Shown here: one piece after another, positions 14,662 through 21,704 of the stretch
How the letters are laid out: each line of letters begins with the position of its first letter
Numbering within the stretch: the stretch's first letter is position 1
DNA from: Actinomadura flavalba DSM 45200
GTDB taxonomy: Bacteria; Actinomycetota; Actinomycetes; Streptosporangiales; Streptosporangiaceae
Direction: 5' to 3'
DNA length: 32,834 nucleotides
Assembly: GCF_000374305.1 (NCBI RefSeq)
Contig: NZ_KB894108.1
Span: 1 to 32,834 of the forward strand
Translations under genes and position numbers: made by a program
The notes under the pieces: generated by a model
What the model was told of the DNA's origin: nothing
Database searches by the model: none
The model's input: the letters and a program-made list of their open reading frames with translations, nothing else

Positions 14662-15651
14662 TTACGGGCGATTCCGCGTGGAGCCCATCGGCCGGGAGGA
14701 TGAAGCGATATCGCTCCGCTGTGTGACGCCGTCCCCGACCTCCGGACCGGTTCCGGCGGGGACCTCGGCCGCGCGGCGGGGACGGCTGCGCGTCACGGCC
14801 ACGCCGGCCAGGCACAGCACGCCGCCGAGCAGCGTCACCCAGCCGGGCACCTCGCGCAGGAACAGCCACGACAGCAGGACGACGATGGCGGGCGAGGCGT
14901 AGGTCGTCGCGCCCATCTTCCCGGCGGACGTGCGGGCCAGCGCGTACGACCAGGTGGTGAACGCGACGGCGGTGGGGAACACGCCGAGGTACACGACGTT
15001 GGCGGTCGCCGTGAACGACGCCTCCCGCACGCCGGACACCAGCGACGGCGTGAACGGCAGCAGCGCGACCGCGCCGATCGTCGCGCCCCACGTCGTCACC
15101 TGGAGCGGCGAGGCGTACCGCAGCGCGGGCTTCTGGACCACGACGGACGTCGCCCACGTCGCGGCCGACAGCAGGCACGCCAGGACGCCGAGCAGCGGCG
15201 CGTGCCCGTCGCCCGACATCGACAGGCCGACGACGGCGGCCCCGGCGAACGCGACGGCCATCCCGGCGAACAGGCGGGGCGGGAACCCCTCCTTGAGCAG
15301 CCAGCCGCCGAGCAGCGCCATGAGGATCGGCCCGACGTTGACGACGAGCGCGGCCGTTCCGGCGTCCACCTGCTGCTCGCCCCAGTTCAGCGCGACCATG
15401 TAGACCGCGTACCAGAGCACGCCCGCCACGGCGATCGCGGGCCACGCGGCGCGGGGCGGCAATTTCTCCCGCCGGACGAGGCAGTACAGGCCGAGGACGG
15501 CCGAGGCGACGAGCATCCGCCCGAGCGCCAGCGCGCCCGCCGAGTACTCGGCGCCCGCCTGCCGGATCGCCACGAACGCGGACGCCCACAGCACGACGGT
15601 GACGGTCGCCGCGACGACGGCCAGACGCTCGGGGGACAGGCGTGAACTCAT
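14662..15651 (-). CDS. EamA/DMT-family transporter upstream of the PASTA kinase
   Basis: 329 residues with ten hydrophobic helices in two EamA repeats (VVLWASAFVAIRQAG in the first; YASPAIVVLLSWLFLREVPGWVTLLGG in the second), followed by a ~45-residue charged cytoplasmic tail. A drug/metabolite exporter of unknown substrate in the cytoplasmic membrane. The stop lies 10 bases before the kinase ATG, and the kinase lacks a clear ribosome site, so translation may be coupled and the two genes co-transcribed. It is only distantly like the EamA gene at 5517-6476. The start at 15651 gives the normal first helix. Confidence 0.87.
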   Translation of the reverse strand: MSSRLSPERLAVVAATVTVVLWASAFVAIRQAGAEYSAGALALGRMLVASAVLGLYCLVRREKLPPRAAWPAIAVAGVLWYAVYMVALNWGEQQVDAGTAALVVNVGPILMALLGGWLLKEGFPPRLFAGMAVAFAGAAVVGLSMSGDGHAPLLGVLACLLSAATWATSVVVQKPALRYASPLQVTTWGATIGAVALLPFTPSLVSGVREASFTATANVVYLGVFPTAVAFTTWSYALARTSAGKMGATTYASPAIVVLLSWLFLREVPGWVTLLGGVLCLAGVAVTRSRPRRAAEVPAGTGPEVGDGVTQRSDIASSSRPMGSTRNRP

Positions 15652-15764
15652 GCGATCAACCCTGCTCGCGCGGGTCGCCAGGGTCCAGCGACTTCTTGTC
15701 GACTCAACCCTTTAGCGGCGCTGAACGATCAAGACCCGCACGGCCGTATACACGCGAACCACAC

Positions 15765-15857
15765 GGGTCAGGGCCGCATCGCCTCGGGAGCAAGATCACC
15801 CGCCGCGCAGCGGCGGGTGATCTTGCTCCCGAGGCGATGCTAAAGAGGCCCTGACCC
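15765..15857. repeat. Very long near-perfect inverted repeat at the thiG 3' end
   Basis: A perfect 31-bp stem (15776-15806 with 15810-15840) with a 3-base loop is extended, after a one-sided 6-base bulge, by a further 11 bp (15765-15775 with 15847-15857). About 42 bp can therefore pair. The thiG stop codon lies in the bulge region. It could terminate the thi transcript, but the length exceeds a normal terminator and suggests a palindromic mobile or REP-like unit. No T tract follows on the minus strand. Confidence 0.85.
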
Positions 15858-16646
15858 CGGCCGCGCGGAGGCGCGGCCAACAGGCAGAGCGCGGCCAGGA
15901 GAGCTCGCCTGGGCGAGGTGGCGGCGGGGGATGCGGCCCGCCAGGCGGGCCAGGCGGCCGGACTCGACGGCGTGGCGCATGGCGGTGGCCATCGTCGCCG
16001 GGCGCTGCGCGCGGGTGACGGCGGTGGCGAGCAGGACGGCGTCGCAGCCGAGTTCCATGGCCAGGGCCGCGTCGCTCGCGGTGCCGATGCCCGCGTCCAG
16101 GACGACCGGGACGCCCGCGCTCTCGACGATCAGCTCGATGTTGTGCGGGTTGCGGATGCCGAGGCCCGAGCCGATGGGGGAGCCGAGCGGCATGACGGCC
16201 GCGCAGCCCGCCTGCTCCAGCCGCCGCGCCAGCACCGGGTCGTCGTTGGTGTAGGGCAGCACGACGAACCCGTCGGCGACGAGCCGTTCGGCGGCGTCCA
16301 GCAGCTCGACCGGGTCGGGCAGCAGGGTGCGCTCGTCCGCGATGACCTCCAGCTTCACCCACGGCGTGCCCAGGGCCTCGCGCGCCAGCCGGGCGGTCAG
16401 CACCGCCTCGCCCGCCGTGAAGCAGCCCGCCGTGTTCGGCAGCACCCGCACCCCGCAGTCGCGCAGCACGTCGAGCACCGAGCCGCGCGCGGCGGGGTCG
16501 ACGCGACGCATCGCGACCGTCGTCAGCTCCGTGCCGGACGCGGTCAGCGCCTCGGCGAGCACCTGGAGGCTCGGCGCCCCGCCGGTGCCCATGATCAGTC
16601 GCGAGCCGAACTCCTCGCCCGCGATCACCAGCCGGTCGTCACTCAT
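15840..16646 (-). CDS. thiG: Thiazole synthase
   Basis: 268 residues. ThiG forms the thiazole ring of thiamine from deoxyxylulose phosphate, dehydroglycine and sulfur on the ThiS carboxylate. TIM-barrel motifs: LIMGTGGAPS, TVAMRRVDP, LPNTAGCFTA, the catalytic Lys in WVKLEVI, VLPYTNDDP, MPLGSPIGSGLGI, PVVLDAGIGTASDAA and DAVLLATAVTRA. The ATG at 16646 has GGGAGGG upstream and follows the thiS stop by four bases. The C-terminal ~18 residues after QASSPG look non-conserved, and the stop lies within the long inverted repeat at 15765-15857, so the original end may have been altered. Third gene of a riboswitch-controlled thiO-thiS-thiG operon. Confidence 0.96.
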   Translation of the reverse strand: MSDDRLVIAGEEFGSRLIMGTGGAPSLQVLAEALTASGTELTTVAMRRVDPAARGSVLDVLRDCGVRVLPNTAGCFTAGEAVLTARLAREALGTPWVKLEVIADERTLLPDPVELLDAAERLVADGFVVLPYTNDDPVLARRLEQAGCAAVMPLGSPIGSGLGIRNPHNIELIVESAGVPVVLDAGIGTASDAALAMELGCDAVLLATAVTRAQRPATMATAMRHAVESGRLARLAGRIPRRHLAQASSPGRALPVGRASARPGSGPL

Positions 16647-16650
16647 GCGT

Positions 16651-16851
16651 TCACCCTCCCTGGACCGCCGTCAGCACCTCGACGCGGTCCGCGTCGCGCA
16701 GCGGCGTCGCGGCCCACGCGGACCGCCGCACCACCTCGTCGTTGAGCGCCGCCGCGACGCCCGACGCCGCCGGGCTCACGGCGCCGACGACGTCGGCCAC
16801 GCTGGCGCCCTCGGGCACCTCGCGCGGCTCGCCGTTCACGATCACCTTCAC
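16651..16851 (-). CDS. thiS: Sulfur carrier protein ThiS
   Basis: 66 residues with a ubiquitin-like fold and the C-terminal Gly-Gly (AVQGG) that is adenylated and thiocarboxylated to donate sulfur to the thiazole. The GTG at 16851 (giving VKVIVNGEPREV) is chosen over GTG at 16860 because GAGGGG lies eight bases before it, and ThiS proteins normally begin M-x-(I/V)-x-(V/L)-N-G. It starts 12 bases after the thiO stop and ends four bases before thiG. No ThiF is present in the window. Confidence 0.92.
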   Translation of the reverse strand: MKVIVNGEPREVPEGASVADVVGAVSPAASGVAAALNDEVVRRSAWAATPLRDADRVEVLTAVQGG

Positions 16852-16863
16852 GTACGTCACCCC

Positions 16864-17976
16864 TCAGAATCGGGACGGCAGGAACGGGACGCCGACGTCC
16901 GGAACGGTCCCGTCGAGCAGCGCGGCGGTCAGCACGTCGGCGCTGACCGGGGCGAGCAGGACGCCGTTCCGGAAGTGGCCGGTCGCCAGGACGAGCCCCG
17001 GCACGCCCTCGGCGGCCCCCATGACGGGGGCGTTGTCGGGCGATCCGGGACGGAGGCCCGCGCGCACCTCGGCGAACTCCAGCTCGGTCACGCCCGGCAC
17101 CAGGTCGCGGGCGTCGCGCAGCAGCTCCCAGAGGCCGCCGGCGGTGACGCGGTCGTCGAAGCCCAGCTCCTCCTGGGTGGCGCCGACGACGATCTCGCCG
17201 TCGGCGCGCGGCACCAGGTACACGTGCGAGCCGCGCACCAGCCCGCGCACGGTGCGGGTGAGGAACGGGCCGCGCGCCCGCAGCCGCAGCACCTGTCCCT
17301 TGACGGGCCGGACGGGCGGCAGCGTGCCGGGCGGCAGCCCGCCGACGTCGCCGGACCACGCCCCGGCGGCCAGCAGCACCCGGTCGGCGGACAGTTCCGT
17401 GCCGTCGTCGAGGCGGACGCCCGCCGCCCGGCCGCCGGTGACGATCACCTCGGCGGCGCGCCGCCGGACGACGCGCGCCCCGAGCTTCTCGGCGGCGGCC
17501 AGCAGCGCCGGGGCCAGCAGCCGGGGGTCGACCGAGCCGTCGTCGGCGGCGAACAGGCCGCCGCGCACGCCCGGCGCCAGCATCGGTTCCAGTTCGCGCG
17601 CCTCGCGGCCGGTGAGGGCGACGACGGGGATGCCGAGCGATTCCTGGAAGGTGCGCAGCTCGGTGAGCTGTGCGAAGTCGTCGGCGTCGTAGGCGACCTG
17701 GACGAGGCCCGCGCCGTGGTACCCGGCGTTCAGGCCCGTCTGTTCCTCCAGTTCGGCGACGAAGTCCGGGTAGCGGCCGCGCGACTCCAGCCCGAGCCGC
17801 AGCAGTTCCTCTTCGCCGTACGCCAGCTCGCCCACGGGCGCGAGCATCCCGGCCGCGACGGCGGTGGCGCCGCCGCACGGGTCGGGGTCGACCAGCGTGA
17901 CGGCCGCGCCGCGCGCGGCGGTCCGCCAGGCGGTGGCGAGGCCGATGATCCCGGCCCCGATGACGACGATCTCCAT
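16864..17976 (-). CDS. thiO: Glycine oxidase ThiO
   Basis: 370 residues. An FAD-dependent DAO-family enzyme that oxidises glycine to the imine needed by ThiG. The N-terminal Rossmann motif VVIGAGIIGLATAW with a downstream VDPDP acidic end, the substrate-domain segment VRPVKGQVLRLR, SHVYLVPRADGEIVVGAT and the C-terminal GHFRNGVLLAP are characteristic. The ATG at 17976 is preferred over an in-frame start seven codons upstream because GGGAG lies directly before it and the Rossmann strand follows at residue 3. First gene of the thiO-thiS-thiG operon, preceded immediately by a TPP riboswitch whose 3' end includes this ribosome site, so translation is probably switched off by thiamine diphosphate. 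Confidence 0.95.
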   Translation of the reverse strand: MEIVVIGAGIIGLATAWRTAARGAAVTLVDPDPCGGATAVAAGMLAPVGELAYGEEELLRLGLESRGRYPDFVAELEEQTGLNAGYHGAGLVQVAYDADDFAQLTELRTFQESLGIPVVALTGREARELEPMLAPGVRGGLFAADDGSVDPRLLAPALLAAAEKLGARVVRRRAAEVIVTGGRAAGVRLDDGTELSADRVLLAAGAWSGDVGGLPPGTLPPVRPVKGQVLRLRARGPFLTRTVRGLVRGSHVYLVPRADGEIVVGATQEELGFDDRVTAGGLWELLRDARDLVPGVTELEFAEVRAGLRPGSPDNAPVMGAAEGVPGLVLATGHFRNGVLLAPVSADVLTAALLDGTVPDVGVPFLPSRF

Positions 17977-17980
17977 GCGC

Positions 17981-18067
17981 GCTCCCTTCGCCGGCATGAT
18001 CCGGATCAGGTTCGACGGTCGGCGGCTCCCCAGCCACCCTCTCAGCCCGGTTTCACCAGACTCCCGT
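17981..18067 (-). promoter_or_regulatory. TPP riboswitch (THI element)
   Basis: On the minus strand the core elements appear in order: CGGGAGTCTGG, GGGCTGAGAGGG (the CUGAGA pyrimidine-sensor bulge), a variable stem with GCTGGGGAGC, GACCGTCGAACCTGATC (the ACCUGAUC diphosphate-sensor side) and ATGCCGGCGAAGGGAG. The last G-rich run doubles as the thiO ribosome site a few bases from the ATG, so control by sequestering the Shine-Dalgarno is likely. A -10-like TAGGCT lies just upstream. Confidence 0.95.
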
Positions 18068-18131
18068 GCTTTGTCCGCTTCAAGCCTACGTCCCGGCGGG
18101 CGCCCGGACGCCGTCCGGCTAGGGTGCGCTC

Positions 18132-19334
18132 ATGGAACGGGTGATCGTCGTGGGCGGTGGGCTCGCCGGGGTGCGGGCCGTGGAGGCCCTGCGCGCCAGG
18201 GGGTTCGAGGGGGCGCTGACACTGGTGGCGGGGGAGCCGCACCGGCCCTACGACCGGCCGCCGCTGTCCAAGGCGGTCCTCGCGGGGGACACCGACGACA
18301 CCACCGTGGCCGCCGACTTCGGCGCGCTGCGCTGCGAGGCGCTGCTCGGCGTCCGCGCCACCGGGCTCACGCCGTCCCCGGACGGCGGCGGCACGCTCGC
18401 CACCGACGGCGGCGCGCTGCCGTTCGACGGCCTGGTCATCGCCACCGGCGCCGCCCCGGTCACGCTGCCCGGCGACGGCCGCCAGCACGTGCTGCGCACC
18501 ATCGAGGACGCCCGCGCGCTGCGCGCCGGGCTGGTGCCCGGGGCGCGGGTCGTCATCGTCGGCGCGGGCTGGATCGGCGCCGAGGTCGCGACGGCCGCCG
18601 CGACGAAGGGCTGCGCGGTGACGGTCGTGGAGGCCGGGGACACGCCGCTGGCGTCCGTCCTCGGGCCGGAGGTCGGCGCGCGCACCGCCGCCTGGTACGC
18701 CGAGGCGGGCGTCGAACTGCGGACCGGCGTCACGGTCGCGGCCGTCGGACCGGGCGGGCTCGCGCTCGCGGACGGCGGCCGGATCGACGCCGACGTGGTC
18801 CTGACCGGCGTCGGCGTGCGGCCCTCGACCGGGTGGCTGGACGGGTCGGGCGTGGACGTCGAGCGCGGCGTCGTCACGGACGCGGCGCTCCGCGTCTCGA
18901 TCGGCGGCGCGGCCCGCTCCGACATCGTCGCCGTGGGGGACTGCGCGGCGTGGTGGTCGGGCCGGTACGGCCGCCGCCTGCTCGTCGAGCACTGGGACAC
19001 CGCGCTCAACGCGCCCGACACGGCCGCCGCGACGCTGCTCGGGCAGGACGCCGCCTACGACGCCGTCCCGTACTTCTGGTCCGAGCAGTTCGGGCGGATG
19101 GTCCAGTACGCGGGGCTGCACGACGCGGGCTCCCGCCGGATCGACCGGGGCGATCCGGGCGGGCCGTCCTGGTCGGTGGCGTGGCTCACCGGGGACCGGC
19201 TCGACGCGATCCTCACCGTCGACCGGCCGCGCGATCTCGTCCAGGCGAAACGGGTCATGGCGTCCGGAACCCCCGTGGACGCGGCCGCTCTGGCCGATCC
19301 CGCCGTGCCGGTCCGGGAAGCCGTCCTGAAATGA
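18132..19334 (+). CDS. FAD-dependent pyridine nucleotide-disulfide/ferredoxin-type reductase
   Basis: 400 residues. Two dinucleotide-binding motifs: VVGGGLAGVRAVEAL at the N-terminus (FAD) and VVIVGAGWIGAEVA in the middle (NAD(P)H), plus PYDRPPLSK, LVIATGAAP, and the FAD-binding DIVAVGDCAAW; the C-terminus (PYFWSEQFGRMVQYAG) is the reductase-C domain. This is the layout of ferredoxin/rubredoxin reductases that feed electrons to oxygenases or P450s. No ferredoxin or P450 gene is adjacent. It is divergent from the thi operon with about 150 bases between. No catalytic disulfide is seen. Cytoplasmic; partner unknown. Confidence 0.88.
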   Translation: MERVIVVGGGLAGVRAVEALRARGFEGALTLVAGEPHRPYDRPPLSKAVLAGDTDDTTVAADFGALRCEALLGVRATGLTPSPDGGGTLATDGGALPFDGLVIATGAAPVTLPGDGRQHVLRTIEDARALRAGLVPGARVVIVGAGWIGAEVATAAATKGCAVTVVEAGDTPLASVLGPEVGARTAAWYAEAGVELRTGVTVAAVGPGGLALADGGRIDADVVLTGVGVRPSTGWLDGSGVDVERGVVTDAALRVSIGGAARSDIVAVGDCAAWWSGRYGRRLLVEHWDTALNAPDTAAATLLGQDAAYDAVPYFWSEQFGRMVQYAGLHDAGSRRIDRGDPGGPSWSVAWLTGDRLDAILTVDRPRDLVQAKRVMASGTPVDAAALADPAVPVREAVLK

Positions 19335-19405
19335 TCTACCTTGCGAAGATCGTTCGGGCCCCCGCGCTGGGTTTGCGCGCTTCTCAGGCGTGGTAGCAAG
19401 GGGGC

Positions 19406-19789
19406 GTGACGCAGACGCACGCAACCGTTGACAGCGCTCTCGACCCGCAGACCGACGGCCTCATCGGCACCTGGCTCTCCCTGGAGGAGACCGCCGAGCG
19501 GCTCGGGATCAAGCCCAACCGCGTCCGGCAGCTCCTCAGCGAGCGCAAGCTGCTCGCCGTGCGGCGCGGCGGCAAGCCGGAGGTCCCCGCCGACTTCGTC
19601 GGTGACGGCCAGGTCATCAAGGGCCTGTCCGGCACCCTGAACCTGCTCTCCGACGCCGGATTCGACGACGTCGAGACCCTGCGCTGGCTCTTCACCGCCG
19701 ACGACACCCTGCCCGGCACGCCCGTGCAGGCCCTCGCCGAGAACCGGGGCACGGAGGTCCGCCGCCGCGCCCAGGCGCTGGCCTTCTAG
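19406..19789 (+). CDS. Rv2175c-family DNA-binding protein
   Basis: 127 residues. A winged-HTH-like N-terminal half (TWLSLEETAERLGIKPNRVRQLLSERKLLAVRRGGKPEVPADFV) and a C-terminal helical half (GLSGTLNLLSDAGFDDVETLRWLFTADDTLPGTPVQAL) match the actinobacterial Rv2175c family. In M. tuberculosis that protein is a PknL substrate encoded beside pknL, and phosphorylation weakens its DNA binding; the Thr-containing N-terminus (MTQTHATVD) here could be the comparable phosphorylation region. The GTG start has AAGGGGG immediately upstream. A PASTA kinase gene lies 5 kb to the left, so the pairing is conserved though not adjacent. Confidence 0.9.
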   Translation: MTQTHATVDSALDPQTDGLIGTWLSLEETAERLGIKPNRVRQLLSERKLLAVRRGGKPEVPADFVGDGQVIKGLSGTLNLLSDAGFDDVETLRWLFTADDTLPGTPVQALAENRGTEVRRRAQALAF

Positions 19790-19872
19790 CCCCTTCCCAC
19801 ACCCGTACACTGCGCGGGGCCGTGCGCGTCGGCGCGCGGCCCCGCCCTCGTGTTCCCGCTGAAAGGCCCCGC

Positions 19873-20550
19873 GTGACCCGCCACCTGCCCTCCGACCGCG
19901 CGGTCGCGCTGCGCGCGCGCCTGGCCCGCGCCCGCCTCTACCTGTGCACCGACGCGCGCGAGGCGCGGGGCGACCTGCCCGCCTTCCTCGACGCGGCCCT
20001 GGCGGGCGGGGTGGACGTCGTGCAGCTCCGCCAGAAGGGCCTGGAGGCCCGGCAGGAGATCGCGTACCTGGAGACGTTCCGGGCGGCGTGCGACCGGCAC
20101 GGCGCGCTGCTGGCCGTCAACGACCGCGCCGACGTCGCGCACGCGGTCGGCGCCGACGTCCTGCACCTCGGCCAGGACGACCTGCCCGTTCCGGCGGCCC
20201 GCGCCATCGTCGGGCCGGACGTCCTCATCGGCCGCTCCACCCACGACCCGGGCCAGGCCGCGGCCGCCGCCGCCGAACCCGGCGTCGACTACTTCTGCGC
20301 GGGCCCCGTCTGGCCGACGCCGACCAAGCCCGGCCGCGCGGCGCCCGGCCCCGGCCTGCTCCGCGCGGTCGCCGGGACGCCGCAGACCCGGCCGTGGTTC
20401 GCCATCGGCGGCATCGACGCCGCGAACCTGCCCGACGTCCTGGCCACCGGCGCGCGCCGCGTCGTCGTCGTCCGCGCGATCACCGAGGCCGCCGACCCGC
20501 GCGCCGCAGCGGCGGCGCTGGCCGCCGCGCTGCCCCCGGCGCAGGACTGA
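19873..20550 (+). CDS. thiE: Thiamine phosphate synthase
   Basis: 225 residues. It joins the thiazole and pyrimidine phosphates to form thiamine phosphate. TIM-barrel motifs: LYLCTD, VDVVQLRQKGLE, LLAVNDRADVAHAVGADVLHLGQDDLP, IGRSTHDPGQA, DYFCAGPVWPTPTKPGR and FAIGGIDAANLPDVLATGARRVVVVRAI. The GTG at 19873 is taken because AAAGG lies upstream and the first strand follows about 20 residues later; an in-frame start 17 codons earlier would run through a strong hairpin (about 19813-19845) that ends the upstream gene or forms the leader. Unlike thiO it has no TPP riboswitch in front. Confidence 0.95.
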   Translation: MTRHLPSDRAVALRARLARARLYLCTDAREARGDLPAFLDAALAGGVDVVQLRQKGLEARQEIAYLETFRAACDRHGALLAVNDRADVAHAVGADVLHLGQDDLPVPAARAIVGPDVLIGRSTHDPGQAAAAAAEPGVDYFCAGPVWPTPTKPGRAAPGPGLLRAVAGTPQTRPWFAIGGIDAANLPDVLATGARRVVVVRAITEAADPRAAAAALAAALPPAQD

Positions 20551-20573
20551 TCCCCATCACCGACAATGGTCGT

Positions 20574-20705
20574 ATGACCGGACCTGACGACGACCGCACG
20601 GACGAGGACGAGCAGACCCGCGACGACACCGACGTCGGCTGGGGCGAGTGGCGCGAGCCGGACGACGACGAGCGCCTGCTCGCCGAGCGCCCGCCGCACT
20701 GGTAG
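20574..20705 (+). CDS. Small acidic protein ending in ERPPHW (43 residues)
   Basis: The ATG at 20574 opens a 43-residue protein rich in Asp/Glu (GPDDDRTDEDEQTRDD) with a C-terminal WGEWREPDDDERLLAERPPHW. The DDERLL-ERPPHW ending recurs in small actinobacterial proteins, as I recall, which supports a real gene. It starts 23 bases after thiE and ends four bases before the convergent pseudokinase stop. Soluble and probably disordered; function unknown. Confidence 0.7.
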   Translation: MTGPDDDRTDEDEQTRDDTDVGWGEWREPDDDERLLAERPPHW

Positions 20706-20709
20706 CGGG

Positions 20710-21603
20710 CTACCAGACGATCCCGACGCCGAACCCGGCGCCGACGACGCCGCCGAGCGCGACCATCATCCGCCACCGGTACCGGGGGATGCGGCGCGGG
20801 CCGGTGCGCTCCTCGTGCGGCGCCTCGTCGCGCAGCACCCGGACGAGCCGGGACGTGGTGGGCCGCGCCTCGGGGTCCTTGTCCAGGCACCGCAGCAGCA
20901 GGTCGCGCAGCGGGCCGTCCAGGTCGCCGAGGTCGGGCGGCCGGGAGGTGATCCGGCGGGCGAGCACGTCCCCGGCGCCGAAGCCGAACGGCGGGTGGCC
21001 GGTGGCGGCGTAGACGAGCGTCGCCGCCCACGCCCACACGTCGGCGGGGGCGCCGACGGGCTCGTCCTCGATGTGCTCGGGCGCCTGGTAGGCGGGGTGC
21101 GCGACCTCCCGCGCGTCCGGGTCGGCGGTCCCGGCGCCGGTCACCTTCGCGCCGCCGCGCGGGTACAGGACGCGGCCCGGCTCGAACGCGCCGTGCGTGG
21201 TACCGGCGCGGTGCAGGGCGGCGAGGGCGGCGGCGGTGCGCCGCGCGGTCGCGGCGAGTTCGGCGGCGGGCAGCGGGCCGTCGGCGCCGACGACGTCGCG
21301 CAGCGACGGCCCGTCCACGTACTCACCGACGACGTGGGGCTTGTCGCCGCCGACGTCGCTGTGCACGACGCGCGCCAGGTGCCTGGACGACGCCTGCGCG
21401 GCGGCCTCCAGCCGCGCCTGCGCGACGGCCCGCGAGCGCGGCCCTCGCACCCACGGCAGCACCGAGAGGACGACGAGCCCGCCGTCGGCGTCGCGGGCCA
21501 GGTAGTCGGCGCCGAGGCGCTCCAGGACGGTGTGCTCGCCCAGCCGGGAGGGGACCGGCAGGACGAGGCGCGGCGCGGGGCGCACGGACGTGCGTGAGGA
21601 CAA
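20710..21603 (-). CDS. Membrane-anchored protein kinase-like protein (probable pseudokinase)
   Basis: 297 residues with a Hanks-kinase fold but degenerate catalytic motifs. The N-lobe lacks a GxGxxG loop and an obvious VAIK Lys; the catalytic loop reads THGAFEPGRV instead of HRDLKPEN; the DFG is replaced by GAG (KVTGAGTAD). The fold markers APEH and DVWAWAATLVYAATGHPPF (normally DxxSLG) and the C-lobe DLLLRCLDKDPEARPT are kept. It ends in one membrane span (MMVALGGVVGAGFGVGIVW) with almost nothing outside. Such pseudokinases act as scaffolds or regulators, often for lipid II flippase or active PASTA kinases. A TTG start at 21603 has GGAG upstream; a GTG a few codons later is possible. Convergent with thiE and the small acidic gene. 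Confidence 0.82.
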   Translation of the reverse strand: MSSRTSVRPAPRLVLPVPSRLGEHTVLERLGADYLARDADGGLVVLSVLPWVRGPRSRAVAQARLEAAAQASSRHLARVVHSDVGGDKPHVVGEYVDGPSLRDVVGADGPLPAAELAATARRTAAALAALHRAGTTHGAFEPGRVLYPRGGAKVTGAGTADPDAREVAHPAYQAPEHIEDEPVGAPADVWAWAATLVYAATGHPPFGFGAGDVLARRITSRPPDLGDLDGPLRDLLLRCLDKDPEARPTTSRLVRVLRDEAPHEERTGPRRIPRYRWRMMVALGGVVGAGFGVGIVW

Positions 21604-21704
21604 GGGGGGCTCCGACTCGGCGGGGGGCGGACGAAGATTGCCTTAGTTCTATCGGGAATCTGGCGATTCCGGCAGCCCGTTGCCGGAATCGCTTCGCGCG
21701 TCGG

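Noticed and set aside
12439..14726. Long plus-strand frames opposite the PASTA kinase.
   Set aside because: Shadow frames caused by high third-position GC; the minus-strand kinase has all motifs.
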